Numbered from the stretch's first letter, positions 8,968-17,460 are shown. The stretch: 64,000 nt of DNA from Paludibacter sp. (GCA_028710895.1 JAQTTH010000002.1:235605-299604), one strand, 5' to 3'. A program made the numbers and translations. The notes: generated by a model not told the origin, from the sequence alone.

Positions 8968-9690
8968 CTATAACAATACCTGTTTTCCCATGAATTCCTG
9001 AAATGGTTCTTTGTACGAATCGGAAATTGGAATGTGTATTTTTCCGAAAATTATCCGGTTGCGCTCTATTTCCTTAATTTTATTCTTCTGAACTATAAAT
9101 GAACGGTGAACGCGTATAAACGCTTTTGCAGGGAGCATTTCAGCCATTGTTCGCATGGTAATGTGCGATACAATAGGCTGTGCTTCGCCTTCTATAAATA
9201 TCTTCAGATAATCTTTTAATCCTTCGATATACAAAATCCGGCGTAGTTCAATCTGAATCAATCGGTAATCGGACTTCACATAGATACAATCAGCCGATGT
9301 ATTTTGAGTCTCAGTTGTTGCTTTTACGTTTAGCTGATACCATTGAAGGGCTTTGTTGGCAGCAAGTAGAAAGTCGTTGTAGCTGAAAGGTTTTAGCAGA
9401 TAATGAAGTGCATTTACATCATAACTTTGCAGGGCATATTTCTCAAAAGCCGTACTGAATATTATCCGTGTTTTATGTGGAACAAGTTGTGCAAATTCCA
9501 TTCCGTTGAGTTCTGCCATTTGAATATCGAGGAAAATGACATCAGGTGGAGTTTCGCGCACAGCTGTTAAAGCTCCCATGGCCGAAGAAAACTTTCCTGT
9601 TAGGTTCAAAAATGGTGTTCTACCCACATAACTTTCCAGCAATCCGAGTGCCAGTGGTTCATCGTCTATAATAAAGCAACTTAGTTTCAT
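8968..9690 (-). CDS. LytTR-type response regulator
   Basis: Response regulator with an N-terminal receiver (residues 1-115: acidic pair in FIIDDEP, phospho-acceptor Asp in VIFLDIQMAE, conserved Lys in LLKPFS) and a C-terminal LytTR DNA-binding domain (about 140-240, including RVHRSFIVQKNKI). The start overlaps the histidine kinase stop by 4 bp, so the pair is translationally coupled. LytTR systems in Bacteroidota often control envelope functions; the target here is unknown. Confidence 0.95.
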   Translation of the reverse strand: MKLSCFIIDDEPLALGLLESYVGRTPFLNLTGKFSSAMGALTAVRETPPDVIFLDIQMAELNGMEFAQLVPHKTRIIFSTAFEKYALQSYDVNALHYLLKPFSYNDFLLAANKALQWYQLNVKATTETQNTSADCIYVKSDYRLIQIELRRILYIEGLKDYLKIFIEGEAQPIVSHITMRTMAEMLPAKAFIRVHRSFIVQKNKIKEIERNRIIFGKIHIPISDSYKEPFQEFMGKQVLL

Positions 9691-10769
9691 AATCTATCTT
9701 CCTGGTTTAGTGGAACAATGAGTTCGGCAACAAATGTTTTACCTTCTTTTTCAGTTCGTAATATATACCTGTCCGCATACAGAATTTCCAATCGCCGACG
9801 AAGGTTTTCCAACCCGATACCTGAGCCACTTTGATCGGATTCACTTTTGGGGAAATAACTGTTCTTTATCATGCAGCGTATTTCTTTGTTGTTGATATCC
9901 TGAATGCTGATGTGGATAAAAGATTGTTTATCGGGGCTTGTGCCATGTTTAAATGCGTTTTCAATGAGTGGGATAAACAACAGTGGCGCAATTGTTTTAT
10001 GCTCTACCGAAACATTGACATACATTTTTAAATCAACTTCCGCCTGAAGTCTGATGCGCATTAACTCCACGTAATTGTGTACGAAATTCAATTCCCGATC
10101 GAGCGATACAAAATTATCACTGTTTTCGTAAAGCACATAGCGCAATAATTTACTCAGTTCCAGTGTTGCATCCTGCGCTTTTTCGGGACTAATGGCTATC
10201 AGTGCATAAATATTATTCAGTGTGTTGAATAAAAAATGGGGATTAATCTGTTGACGAAGGTTGCTGAGTTCTGCTTCCGTACGTTTTTTCTCTTCTTCCT
10301 GACGTTCCACCTCGCTTGTATACCATTTTCCCGTCATTCTCACAGCAATGCTTAGTCCTCCAATGATAAAGAGCGTAATCAAGTCTCGTATCAAAAATGA
10401 TACTCCCATTGGGATTAGCTCATGATGCATTTTGGGTGGCCGCGGCATATGCAATATGTGTGCAGGTGGTGGCATTGTTGCTTCCTGCCAAAAATGAACT
10501 ACCGTACCAACCAATAGGATTAATACGAGGTTGTAGAAGAGGAACTTTCCAATTTTACGCTGAAAAAGAATCTTATCAATGAATATGGAATAATTGAGGT
10601 AAAACACAAGCATCATCGATAAAACAACACCACCGTGGTGAAGCATTTTGTCCGGCAGGTTGATATTGTCGTCTTTCCCGAAAATCAGCAGTGGTAACCC
10701 GGCAACCAACCCCCATGCAATAAAATGTATGAGAAATTGAAGTGTATTTTTTGTATTTATCCGGTTCAT
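9687..10769 (-). CDS. LytS/YehU-family sensor histidine kinase
   Basis: Membrane sensor kinase of the His_kinase (5TM/LytS-like) type. Roughly four TM segments lie in residues 1-150, then a short coiled coil, the phospho-acceptor motif QQINPHFLFNTLNNIYALI near residue 190, and a HATPase domain with PLIENAFKHG (N box) and GSGIGLENLRRRL (G box). There is no periplasmic sensor domain, so it probably senses through the membrane segments. Between TM segments is a Met/His/Pro-rich stretch (TMPPPAHILHMPRPPKMHHE), an unusual loop that could bind copper or another soft metal. Confidence 0.94.
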   Translation of the reverse strand: MNRINTKNTLQFLIHFIAWGLVAGLPLLIFGKDDNINLPDKMLHHGGVVLSMMLVFYLNYSIFIDKILFQRKIGKFLFYNLVLILLVGTVVHFWQEATMPPPAHILHMPRPPKMHHELIPMGVSFLIRDLITLFIIGGLSIAVRMTGKWYTSEVERQEEEKKRTEAELSNLRQQINPHFLFNTLNNIYALIAISPEKAQDATLELSKLLRYVLYENSDNFVSLDRELNFVHNYVELMRIRLQAEVDLKMYVNVSVEHKTIAPLLFIPLIENAFKHGTSPDKQSFIHISIQDINNKEIRCMIKNSYFPKSESDQSGSGIGLENLRRRLEILYADRYILRTEKEGKTFVAELIVPLNQEDRL

Positions 10770-10832
10770 GCTGCTTGATTAATTGAGTTGGCTGCGAAAA
10801 TACCTGTTTCGCAATCCTTCTGATTCGGCGGA

Positions 10833-10863
10833 CAAAAGTAAAGCAGTTGAAATTCTCCTGCAA
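10833..10863 (-). promoter_or_regulatory. Promoter of the histidine kinase-regulator pair
   Basis: On the minus strand, TACTTTTG (10833-10840) lies 20 bp from an upstream TTG (10861-10863). This is one of the few sites here where both the -7 and -33 elements of a Bacteroidota sigma-ABfr promoter are recognisable. Confidence 0.55.
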
Positions 10864-10911
10864 TTAAATTAGACGAATAGGGTGTTTTTGTCTGCGAAAT
10901 GGTCTGAAACA

Positions 10912-10951
10912 AAAAACAGTTGCTCTGCGAAATTGCAAAACAACTGTTTTT
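10912..10951 (-). terminator. Terminator after the small winged-helix gene
   Basis: AAAAACAGTTG (10912-10922) pairs with CAACTGTTTTT (10941-10951). On the minus strand the stem ends in a T run, just past the small gene's stop. Confidence 0.75.
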
Positions 10952-10969
10952 ACTTTTTGTGAGTGTTTC

Positions 10970-11146
10970 TCAGGCTGGTTGCCAGAAGCAAACTTTAGGC
11001 GATACGATTGCACCTTCTGTTTTCAAAGCTTTCATGGCTTTGTCCACTTCTTTGCGATCCAAACCTGTAAGTTCTACCAATTTTCCTGCATTTACAGGAG
11101 CGCCAACTTTTTTCATGGCTTCCAATACGATTTCTTTAGTTTCCAT
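10970..11146 (-). CDS. Small winged-helix protein (58 aa)
   Basis: A 58-residue protein that is almost exactly one winged-helix domain: helix [11 protein letters not shown], turn, helix AGKLVELTG, recognition-like helix [16 protein letters not shown], and a wing ending VCFWQPA. The start METKEIV at 11146 is preferred to an ATG four codons upstream. Members of this kind look like MarR- or ArsR-type cores without dimerisation or effector regions. It is a single gene with its own terminator. The function is unknown; it could bind DNA or be a protein adaptor. The coding call rests on the well-formed domain and base use. Confidence 0.75.
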   Translation of the reverse strand: METKEIVLEAMKKVGAPVNAGKLVELTGLDRKEVDKAMKALKTEGAIVSPKVCFWQPA

Positions 11147-11229
11147 AAATAAATACAATTTACACGAATTAATACGAATTTCACTAATTTATAAGAGTTT
11201 TTTATGTCTTTGATCTCGGCTCTGTTGTC

Positions 11230-12003
11230 TTATTCAATATTTTTTCTAACCATTTTCAAAAATACCTGCATGCGTTCGGTATCTTTGTCATCGATAATCT
11301 CCATCAATGTTTTCAGTTCTGCACGAATTTTCTCCACCTGATTGTGTGTATGCGGATTGAAAAGAATTTCGGTAAGCAGGTAGTCATCCTCACTCAACAA
11401 GCCTTTGGCAATATCCATGTGGCGCTTAAAAGTTGTTCCGGGAGCTTCCTGTGGCACCATTACCGACGCAAAAACCAGTGTTGAAGCAAACGGAATTGAC
11501 AGCGAATAAGCAATTGTTTCGTCGTGCTCGTCGAAAGTATATTCGAAAATCCGAAGTTTCAACGAACCGTATAAATCTTTGAAAAATGCCTTGCCCATGT
11601 GGTCGGACTCTGAAATAATAATGGCACTTTGAGTACTCAGGTTATCGAGTGTGGCAAAGGTAGGGCCGAACATGGGGTGAGTAGAAACGTAGCGCATTCC
11701 GGTGCTTTCGTAATACTCCTGAATGCCTGTTTTTACCGAAGTAATATCTGATAAAATACAGTTTTTTGGTAAATAAGGCACAACCTGTTGAAACGCATCG
11801 ATTGTGAACTTCAACGTTACACAATTGATAACCAACTCCGGTTCAAACTCGCGGATTTCTTCGTATTCTGTCATGCGCAGCGTGTTGAACACAAAACGCA
11901 GACGCTTTGGGTCGGTATCGAAAAGTGCCACTTCGTGATTAATACACATCACATCGGTCAGGAATGTGCCCATTTTTCCGGCACCAAGAACTAATATCTT
12001 CAT
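11230..12003 (-). CDS. tyrA: Prephenate dehydrogenase-like protein
   Basis: NAD(P)-dependent dehydrogenase predicted to convert prephenate to 4-hydroxyphenylpyruvate in tyrosine synthesis. The start at 12003 puts the Rossmann motif LGAGKMG at residues 5-11, as expected; an ATG further upstream would place the promoter inside the gene. ITSVK and THPMFGP (residues 108-132) are the usual TyrA substrate-domain signatures. At 257 residues it is a monofunctional enzyme without a fused chorismate mutase. The assignment is firm at family level; arogenate specificity cannot be excluded. Confidence 0.9.
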   Translation of the reverse strand: MKILVLGAGKMGTFLTDVMCINHEVALFDTDPKRLRFVFNTLRMTEYEEIREFEPELVINCVTLKFTIDAFQQVVPYLPKNCILSDITSVKTGIQEYYESTGMRYVSTHPMFGPTFATLDNLSTQSAIIISESDHMGKAFFKDLYGSLKLRIFEYTFDEHDETIAYSLSIPFASTLVFASVMVPQEAPGTTFKRHMDIAKGLLSEDDYLLTEILFNPHTHNQVEKIRAELKTLMEIIDDKDTERMQVFLKMVRKNIE

Positions 12004-12025
12004 TTCTATTCTAAAATTTGAACTG

Positions 12026-12033
12026 CAAAGGTA
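12026..12033 (-). promoter_or_regulatory. -7 element of tyrA
   Basis: The minus strand reads TACCTTTG about 22 bp before the chosen tyrA start, leaving a short leader. Its position supports the start at 12003. Confidence 0.55.
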
Positions 12034-12083
12034 AGGAAAATGTGCCAAAAATTATTCAATCAACACATCATCACATAACCATA

Positions 12084-13370
12084 TCATTGTATTTTCTTCT
12101 TCCCAAACTCTTTGTCAATCTTCAAAAACGGAATAACAGCCAGTGTAGGAATTGCCAGAATCATAATCCAGATAAAGAAATGCTGGTAGCCGAACATGTC
12201 CTGAAGTTTTCCGGCTATCATTCCCGGAAGCATCATGCCTAGTGCCATAAATCCGGTGCAGATGGCATAATGAGCCGTTTTGTGTTCGCCATCAGCAAAA
12301 TAAATCATGTAAAGCATATAGGCGGTAAATCCAAATCCGTAACCAAATTGCTCAATAGCAACAGCCGCATTTATTAGCAGAAAACTGGTGGGGGTAAACC
12401 ACGATAAATAGACATAAGCCAAATGAGGTAGCGTTATACTCAGTGCCATAGGCCAAATCCAGTATTTCAATCCTTTGCGCGAAGCAGCTATTCCTCCTAC
12501 AATTCCCCCTAAAGATAAAGCTATAATTCCAACCGTTCCATAAACCAATCCTACTTGCTCGGTACTTAATCCAAGTCCTCCAACATTCCGTGCATCCAAC
12601 AAAAATGGTGAAGCCATTTTTACAAGCATAGCTTCACCAAGGCGGTATAGTAGCATGAAAATGATAGCCAGAACGATACCTTTTTTCTGAAAGAATGAAG
12701 TGAATGTGACCCCAAATTCCCTAAAGATTTCTTTGGGTTTGTTTTCCACTTTGGTGATGTCTGAATCAGGACGCGGAAGTACAAAGCGGTGGTAAATAAA
12801 GAACAGCAAAAACAAACCCGAAAGGATAAAAAATGTGATGCTCCAGGCCATTCTGAGATTGCCCGTGTAATGTTCCAATGCGCCGGCGGCTATAATTAGT
12901 AATCCTTGTCCCGAAACCATTGCAAAGCGATAAAATAAGCTGCGGATGCCTACAAAAAAAGATTGCTCGGAACTATCCAGTGCCAGCATATAAAATCCAT
13001 CGGCTGCTATATCGTGTGTGGCAGAGCTGAATGCAATCAACCACAATACCGCTAGCGTAGCCTGAAAGAAAAACGTCGTAGGAATAAGAAAAGCTACTCC
13101 TGCCAGTCCGGCACCAATCAACAATTGCATACTGGCAATCCACCAACGTTTGGTTTTGATAATATCCACAAACGGACTCCAGAACGGTTTTATCACCCAC
13201 GGCAAATACAACCAACTGGTATAGAGTGCTATGTCGGTATTGGAAATACCCAGCCGTTTGTACATGATTACTGCTACGGTCATAGCAACTACATACGGAA
13301 TTCCTTCTGCAAAATACAAGGTTGGTATCCAGGACCAGGGGGAGCGTTTATTTAGTTTATTGTTTGCCAT
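12084..13370 (-). CDS. ampG: AmpG-like muropeptide permease (MFS)
   Basis: Major facilitator protein of 428 residues with about 12 TM segments. The N-terminus PWSWIPTLYFAEGIPYVVAM and WLYLPWVIKPFWSPFVD are characteristic of AmpG relatives, which import anhydro-muropeptides or wall sugars into the cytoplasm. The setting supports this: a SpoIID/LytB protein, a BadF-type sugar kinase and MurQ follow within 8 kb, which is how wall-sugar salvage genes are grouped in oral Bacteroidales. The substrate (muropeptide, free MurNAc or a disaccharide) cannot be told from sequence. Confidence 0.85.
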   Translation of the reverse strand: MANNKLNKRSPWSWIPTLYFAEGIPYVVAMTVAVIMYKRLGISNTDIALYTSWLYLPWVIKPFWSPFVDIIKTKRWWIASMQLLIGAGLAGVAFLIPTTFFFQATLAVLWLIAFSSATHDIAADGFYMLALDSSEQSFFVGIRSLFYRFAMVSGQGLLIIAAGALEHYTGNLRMAWSITFFILSGLFLLFFIYHRFVLPRPDSDITKVENKPKEIFREFGVTFTSFFQKKGIVLAIIFMLLYRLGEAMLVKMASPFLLDARNVGGLGLSTEQVGLVYGTVGIIALSLGGIVGGIAASRKGLKYWIWPMALSITLPHLAYVYLSWFTPTSFLLINAAVAIEQFGYGFGFTAYMLYMIYFADGEHKTAHYAICTGFMALGMMLPGMIAGKLQDMFGYQHFFIWIMILAIPTLAVIPFLKIDKEFGKKKIQ

Positions 13371-13497
13371 ATTTTGATTTTATTCTCCGCAAATAATGCA
13401 GCGAATGATTCGATTATTCTCCGCAAAGATTGTTTTTTCGTCAAAGCTTTTCTAAAGTTTAATACTTTGGAAAAGTCGAATTGTTCCTTTTTAGGGA

Positions 13498-14823
13498 TTA
13501 GGAGTATATTCGTTTCATATCAGCTCCCTTAAAGTAATGCATCAAAATCTCGTCGTATGTATATCCTTTTTCGCCCATTACGGCAGCACCAATCTGACAT
13601 AGACCTACGCCATGTCCCCAACCGGCACCGGTAAGGGTGAAATGTTGCGGTATGCCGTCAATAATTTCTGCTTTGTCCAGCACAAAAGCTGAACTGTATA
13701 AATGTGACTCCGACAACCATTTGCGTATTTCAAGCTCTTTCCCCACGATGACGGTTTGCTTTGTGCCAACAATTTTTAGTTCGATAATGCGTCCCGAATC
13801 ACCGCGTTTTACGGGGATTAAATCTATAATTTGTCCGAAATCAATTTTTGCTTTACGAGCCAGGAGCTCTGAAATTTCGTCCTGGGTGTATTGCACTTTC
13901 CAGCGATAAAAGTCGGTTGTTTCCTGATCGTAATTATTGAGTACCTGTCCTAAAATTTGTTTATCCGTTGTGTTGCAAAAGGCCTCGGGACTTTCACGAA
14001 TCCACTTTTCAGCATTTGCCTCAATAGTCAGGTCCTGCTCAAAACCTTCCGGAAAAGTTGGATTGTCAACCACCTTCGTCAGATAAGCATGGTGTTTGGG
14101 CTCCCAGCAATTTTCAAACGATTCGGAAATTCCACCACACGATTTACTGAAACGGGCATTGCATATTTTGTTGCCGGATGTCAATACTTCGCCACGCGTA
14201 CTTTTGACAGCTATCTCTGCCCTGTTATTTGTAATTCGACTTATTCCCTGGTAGCGCTGGCAATGGTCGTCGGCACACACATCGAAATTGGTATGAGCAT
14301 CGCGTTCGTACCATTTTATGATACGATTCGGTAAGGACGGGTCGCGACCAGTCCTTGTGATTTTTGCGGGTTGATTCAATATTGGATTCAACAACCAGCT
14401 TCTTGAAATTACGGCGTGTGCTTTCAATAATTCTTCGGAAGCAGTAGCACTCATTTCGCTTGAAATCACACTTGTAAGGTAATCTTCCACCGTAATGTGG
14501 TTTATGGCTGTAAGTTCCCTTCCTTCAATAATGAATTCTAAAGCTCCTTTGAAGCGTTGTTTTTCCTTGCGTTCCCAATGAAAATTGATGCCTATCACAA
14601 CATCTTTTACATCAATTGAGCATTTCTCCGATATAGGTTCGAACGAAAGTTCATCAAGGTAATTTCCATCAAAGAAAATTTTCCCTTTAAGAAATGCAAC
14701 TAATTTTCGGCCGTCGTACAATTTATTATTCGGGCCTTTGAATGATCCGTTTAGTTTGAAAGTGATTTGGGGGGCTGTTAGAATGCCTACACGAATGATT
14801 GGTTCTTTTTTGATCTTTTTCAT
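13498..14823 (-). CDS. SpoIID/LytB domain protein
   Basis: A 441-residue protein related to SpoIID, a lytic transglycosylase that acts on denuded glycan strands. Signatures include AHAVISRSWLLN, the cysteine motif SKSCGGISESFE, and the C-terminal AGWGHGVGLCQIGAAVMGEKG followed by ILMHYF. No signal peptide is visible, which is odd for a wall enzyme; a cytoplasmic role on imported fragments is possible. Around residue 160 the peptide TRTGRDPSLPNR is encoded by a palindromic repeat copy (14333-14356), so a repeat has been accommodated in frame. It overlaps the upstream HTH gene by 4 bp. Confidence 0.9.
   Translation of the reverse strand: MKKIKKEPIIRVGILTAPQITFKLNGSFKGPNNKLYDGRKLVAFLKGKIFFDGNYLDELSFEPISEKCSIDVKDVVIGINFHWERKEKQRFKGALEFIIEGRELTAINHITVEDYLTSVISSEMSATASEELLKAHAVISRSWLLNPILNQPAKITRTGRDPSLPNRIIKWYERDAHTNFDVCADDHCQRYQGISRITNNRAEIAVKSTRGEVLTSGNKICNARFSKSCGGISESFENCWEPKHHAYLTKVVDNPTFPEGFEQDLTIEANAEKWIRESPEAFCNTTDKQILGQVLNNYDQETTDFYRWKVQYTQDEISELLARKAKIDFGQIIDLIPVKRGDSGRIIELKIVGTKQTVIVGKELEIRKWLSESHLYSSAFVLDKAEIIDGIPQHFTLTGAGWGHGVGLCQIGAAVMGEKGYTYDEILMHYFKGADMKRIYS
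14333..14356. repeat. Palindromic repeat inside the SpoIID-like gene
   Basis: A 24-bp near-palindrome with centre GGTCGCGACC flanked by AAGGAC and GTCCTT. It is the same family as the pair at 633-707. Read on the minus strand it contributes about eight codons to the SpoIID-like protein without breaking the frame. Confidence 0.8.
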
Positions 14824-15203
14824 TTCCCTACAATATTTTTATACACTGAAAGTTCGATATTCAATCTCTCTATTTGTCGTTGCAAATCTTCAATTTCTTT
14901 TTGTTTGTCATCAAGTTGATTTTGAGCCAGAATAGCAGCCGGCGTAGGATAGTCGATGGGTAGTTGGGAGCCAATTTCAAGAATGAAATTGTGGTTGGTA
15001 ACGAGGCTTAACTTCCATAGGATGCCAAGTTGGAGTGATTCGCTTTCGGAATAACGGGCTACCGTACTAGGAGCAACACCTAATTGTTTGGCAACATAGG
15101 TATGATTGCTCATGTGCTTGTTGAGATAGCTTTCTACCAGTTCTCCTACATGAGGATAAGGAACTGATGCCTGAAGTTGATACTTTTTTCTATTGTCTAT
15201 CAT
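14820..15203 (-). CDS. HTH protein with C-terminal coiled coil
   Basis: A 127-residue predicted DNA-binding protein. Residues 25-55 (TYVAKQLGVAPSTVARYSES) form a Cro/C1-like helix-turn-helix, and residues 90-127 (QLDDKQKEIEDLQRQIERLN) a coiled coil suited to dimerisation. Its stop overlaps the SpoIID-like start (ATGA), so the two are coupled. A degenerate array of 21-bp units lies directly upstream and may hold its own operators. I do not recognise a named family. The regulatory role is inferred from the domains and the array. Confidence 0.8.
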   Translation of the reverse strand: MIDNRKKYQLQASVPYPHVGELVESYLNKHMSNHTYVAKQLGVAPSTVARYSESESLQLGILWKLSLVTNHNFILEIGSQLPIDYPTPAAILAQNQLDDKQKEIEDLQRQIERLNIELSVYKNIVGK

Positions 15204-15526
15204 AATTCCAATATTTTAAGCACAAATATATAAAACTCTTGTGTAAATATGATTGTAATATTATCAAAAAAACTCATTGTTGTGTTTTTATAACAATGAA
15301 TAGTGGTTTTATTGCATAACATAGGTTTATAAATATGTAATAAATTGTTAGTATACTACTATGTAGTGTTTTAATATCCTTATATACTGTTTAAATACCA
15401 CTATAAAGTGTTTTAATATGACTTTACTATGTTTATAAAGCACTATACATTGTATTTAAGGCTCTGTATATTGGTTTTATGTTTGTCTATAATGTTTAAA
15501 TGCTTATCTGGAGGGTTATAATTGCA
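15204..15526. repeat. AT-rich array with 21-bp periodicity
   Basis: No gene is visible here. The core GTTTWA recurs with its first T at 15285, 15307, 15326, 15348, 15369, 15390, 15411, 15432, 15453, 15474 and 15495; the spacings are 22, 19, 22, then 21 bp nearly without exception. Units look like ACTATATANTGTTTTAATA with much variation. Two helical turns per unit would put all sites on one face of the DNA. The array precedes the HTH gene and lies beyond the 3' end of the DUF4922 gene. Confidence 0.75.
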
Positions 15527-16423
15527 CTACAATGATACCTGTTCCATGATACTTTTGATATCTTCGTGGGTGATTTGCTCAAAATGACTCTGAATAGGGG
15601 TAATAAATACCCCACAAAGCTCAACGGTAGCCGGACTTACGAGCAATTGCTCGTCTGCTTCGGCAGTGTACTGCCACGGACGGAAAGCTTTACGCGGTAG
15701 TACAAACGTGAACCACTTGCTGTTTTCATAGGTGCAAACAATGTTCATCATCGGCTCAACTCCATCTTCAATTTCGAAATATGAATACAGTTTTTCAAAC
15801 GAATCGCGGGCATCCTCGATGGTGGTTGACTCAATACAATATACAGTTCGCAGGTAGTTCTTCATCTGGTAGAGCTGCGTTCTTTCGCTTGTAACAAGCA
15901 AATCGGCATGAGTGCTTTTCAAGAGCTTGTAGTCATTTATCAACGGCAGAAAATCCTTAGTCCCTGCCTGAAAGTGCATGTGGTCGGGAGCTGAAGCACC
16001 GCATTTCGGTCCGTTATAGAAAACCAGATAATCGTCCATGGCACGTGCCAGCGTGAGCATATCGTCGAAATATGGAAGAATTTGCTGCTCCACATGTTCC
16101 TTGCGCGGAATGGTGAAATGCTCCGGAAAAATAGGGAAGGGGTTGACCAATATTTCGTAATCGCCAAACTCAACGGCTTGTTGCTCTGCCGGACGATTGG
16201 CAGCACACAAAAAACATTTACGTTCTGCAATGGTTTTTGCATCCACCTTAGCACCCGACGAGACTATACGTGCCGGATTGAACTGTACTTTTACTTCAAA
16301 ATCTTCGAACGAGAATACTTTTGTTTGAACGGTTTTCAGTCCGGCAAAATTATTCCGGGCAAGTTCCCAGGTGGAAACCTGCTCGGAGAAAAGGGATTTT
16401 ATTTGTGTGTTTATATTGGTCAT
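15527..16423 (-). CDS. DUF4922 protein, HIT-like nucleotide phosphorylase fold
   Basis: A 298-residue cytoplasmic protein that I match to DUF4922. CFLCAANRP resembles a zinc-binding cysteine pair, LVNPFPIFPEHFTIP is the typical HIT-superfamily strand, and PDHMHFQAG matches the H-x-H-x-Q motif of GalT and Ap4A-phosphorylase relatives, with a catalytic His. It should therefore transfer or phosphorolyse a nucleotidyl or phosphoryl group. Its position between AmpG/SpoIID and the sugar kinase/MurQ suggests a sugar-nucleotide step in wall salvage. That role is inference; no substrate can be read from the sequence. Confidence 0.82.
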   Translation of the reverse strand: MTNINTQIKSLFSEQVSTWELARNNFAGLKTVQTKVFSFEDFEVKVQFNPARIVSSGAKVDAKTIAERKCFLCAANRPAEQQAVEFGDYEILVNPFPIFPEHFTIPRKEHVEQQILPYFDDMLTLARAMDDYLVFYNGPKCGASAPDHMHFQAGTKDFLPLINDYKLLKSTHADLLVTSERTQLYQMKNYLRTVYCIESTTIEDARDSFEKLYSYFEIEDGVEPMMNIVCTYENSKWFTFVLPRKAFRPWQYTAEADEQLLVSPATVELCGVFITPIQSHFEQITHEDIKSIMEQVSL

Positions 16424-16489
16424 ATTCTAAGTTATGAGCTTTGTTTTAATGTTTTAGCAAGAATACTTGCGTAATAAAATTGTTTGTTT

Positions 16490-16497
16490 TATCTTTG
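16490..16497 (+). promoter_or_regulatory. -7 element before the Abi gene
   Basis: TATCTTTG matches TAnnTTTG. A transcript starting about 7 nt downstream would run straight into the hairpin at 16507-16548. Confidence 0.55.
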
Positions 16498-16506
16498 CAG
16501 CAACAT

Positions 16507-16558
16507 GCTTACCCCCCTTCCCATTAGAACAGGGCGCTTAGGGTAAGCTTTTTTTTTT
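16507..16558 (+). terminator. Terminator-like hairpin directly before the Abi start
   Basis: GCTTACCC (16507-16514) pairs with GGGTAAGC (16541-16548), with an inner CCCT/AGGG pairing, followed by ten consecutive T. The Abi ATG is 8 nt beyond the T run. With the promoter at 16490 this would yield a short RNA of about 50 nt, or attenuate the gene. It may also be a decayed palindromic repeat. Confidence 0.6.
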
Positions 16559-16566
16559 ATACCTGC

Positions 16567-17460
16567 ATGAAGATACCTTATTCAAAGATTCCTCTTACAT
16601 ACAGTGAACAACTTTCTCAACTTAAAACTCGTGGTTTAATTATTGACAACGAGTCAAAAGCTCTTCATCTTTTAGAAAACATCGGATATTATCGTTTAAG
16701 TGGCTATTGGTATCCATTATTGAAAGATAAGCCTAATCATGTATTCAAAGACACTGCAAATTTTTACAACGCGTTCCAGTTATATTGTTTTGATAGAGAA
16801 CTTCGCCAATTGATCATTTCCGAACTGGAGAAAATCGAAGTTGCTATTCGCGCGAAAATGATTTATATTCTTTCGCTCAAGCATGGTTGCTTTTGGTTTC
16901 AATATCCAAATCTATTCAAAAATGAATTGAAGCATTCAAATACTTTACAGAAAATAAAAGATGAATACAATAAAAGTGATCAGGACTTTGTAAAATCATT
17001 TAAAAATAAATACACAGATAGCTTTCCTCCGGCGTGGATGATTCTTGAAGTTACCTCTTTTGGCTCCTTATCTTTACTCTATAGCAATTTGAACGATTCA
17101 AAAGAAAAGCGTGAAATTGCAAATTATTTTGGTATTTCTGATTCTGTTTTCGTTTCCTGGATTCATAGCATTGTTTATCTGCGAAATTTATGTGCTCATC
17201 ATTCCCGGTTGTGGAACAGGACGTTAAGTATTCAGCCTCTTATTCCTCGAAAAACTCACTGTACATGGTTAAGTGATTTATCTGTAAGCAACAATAAAAC
17301 ATTTTTCATGTTGAGTATTGTCAAGTACTTGTTGCAGACGGTTAATCCAAACACTAACTTCAGTCGCAAATTTAAGTTACTTCTGGAGAAATATCCTAAC
17401 GTAGATACTTATGCCATGGGGTTCTCTCAAAATTGGAAGTCAGAACCTTTGTGGCAATGA
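16567..17460 (+). CDS. Abi family (AbiD/AbiF-like) HEPN protein
   Basis: A 297-residue protein of the Abi_2 family linked to abortive phage infection. The N-terminal part (KIPLTYSEQLSQLKTRGLII, then LLENIGYYRLSGYWYPL) is the family hallmark, and RELRQLIISELEKIEVAIR begins the HEPN-like helical region. YLRNLCAHHSRLWNR carries the R-x4-H motif of HEPN ribonucleases. This predicts an RNase toxin held off until infection. It points against the flanking minus-strand genes, interrupts the wall-salvage group, and is bounded by repeat-like sequence on both sides, all consistent with acquisition. Confidence 0.9.
   Translation: MKIPYSKIPLTYSEQLSQLKTRGLIIDNESKALHLLENIGYYRLSGYWYPLLKDKPNHVFKDTANFYNAFQLYCFDRELRQLIISELEKIEVAIRAKMIYILSLKHGCFWFQYPNLFKNELKHSNTLQKIKDEYNKSDQDFVKSFKNKYTDSFPPAWMILEVTSFGSLSLLYSNLNDSKEKREIANYFGISDSVFVSWIHSIVYLRNLCAHHSRLWNRTLSIQPLIPRKTHCTWLSDLSVSNNKTFFMLSIVKYLLQTVNPNTNFSRKFKLLLEKYPNVDTYAMGFSQNWKSEPLWQ

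Noticed and set aside
15285..15500. The 21-bp array as a CRISPR array.
   Set aside because: Units are contiguous and degenerate with no unique spacers of constant length, and no cas genes are present.
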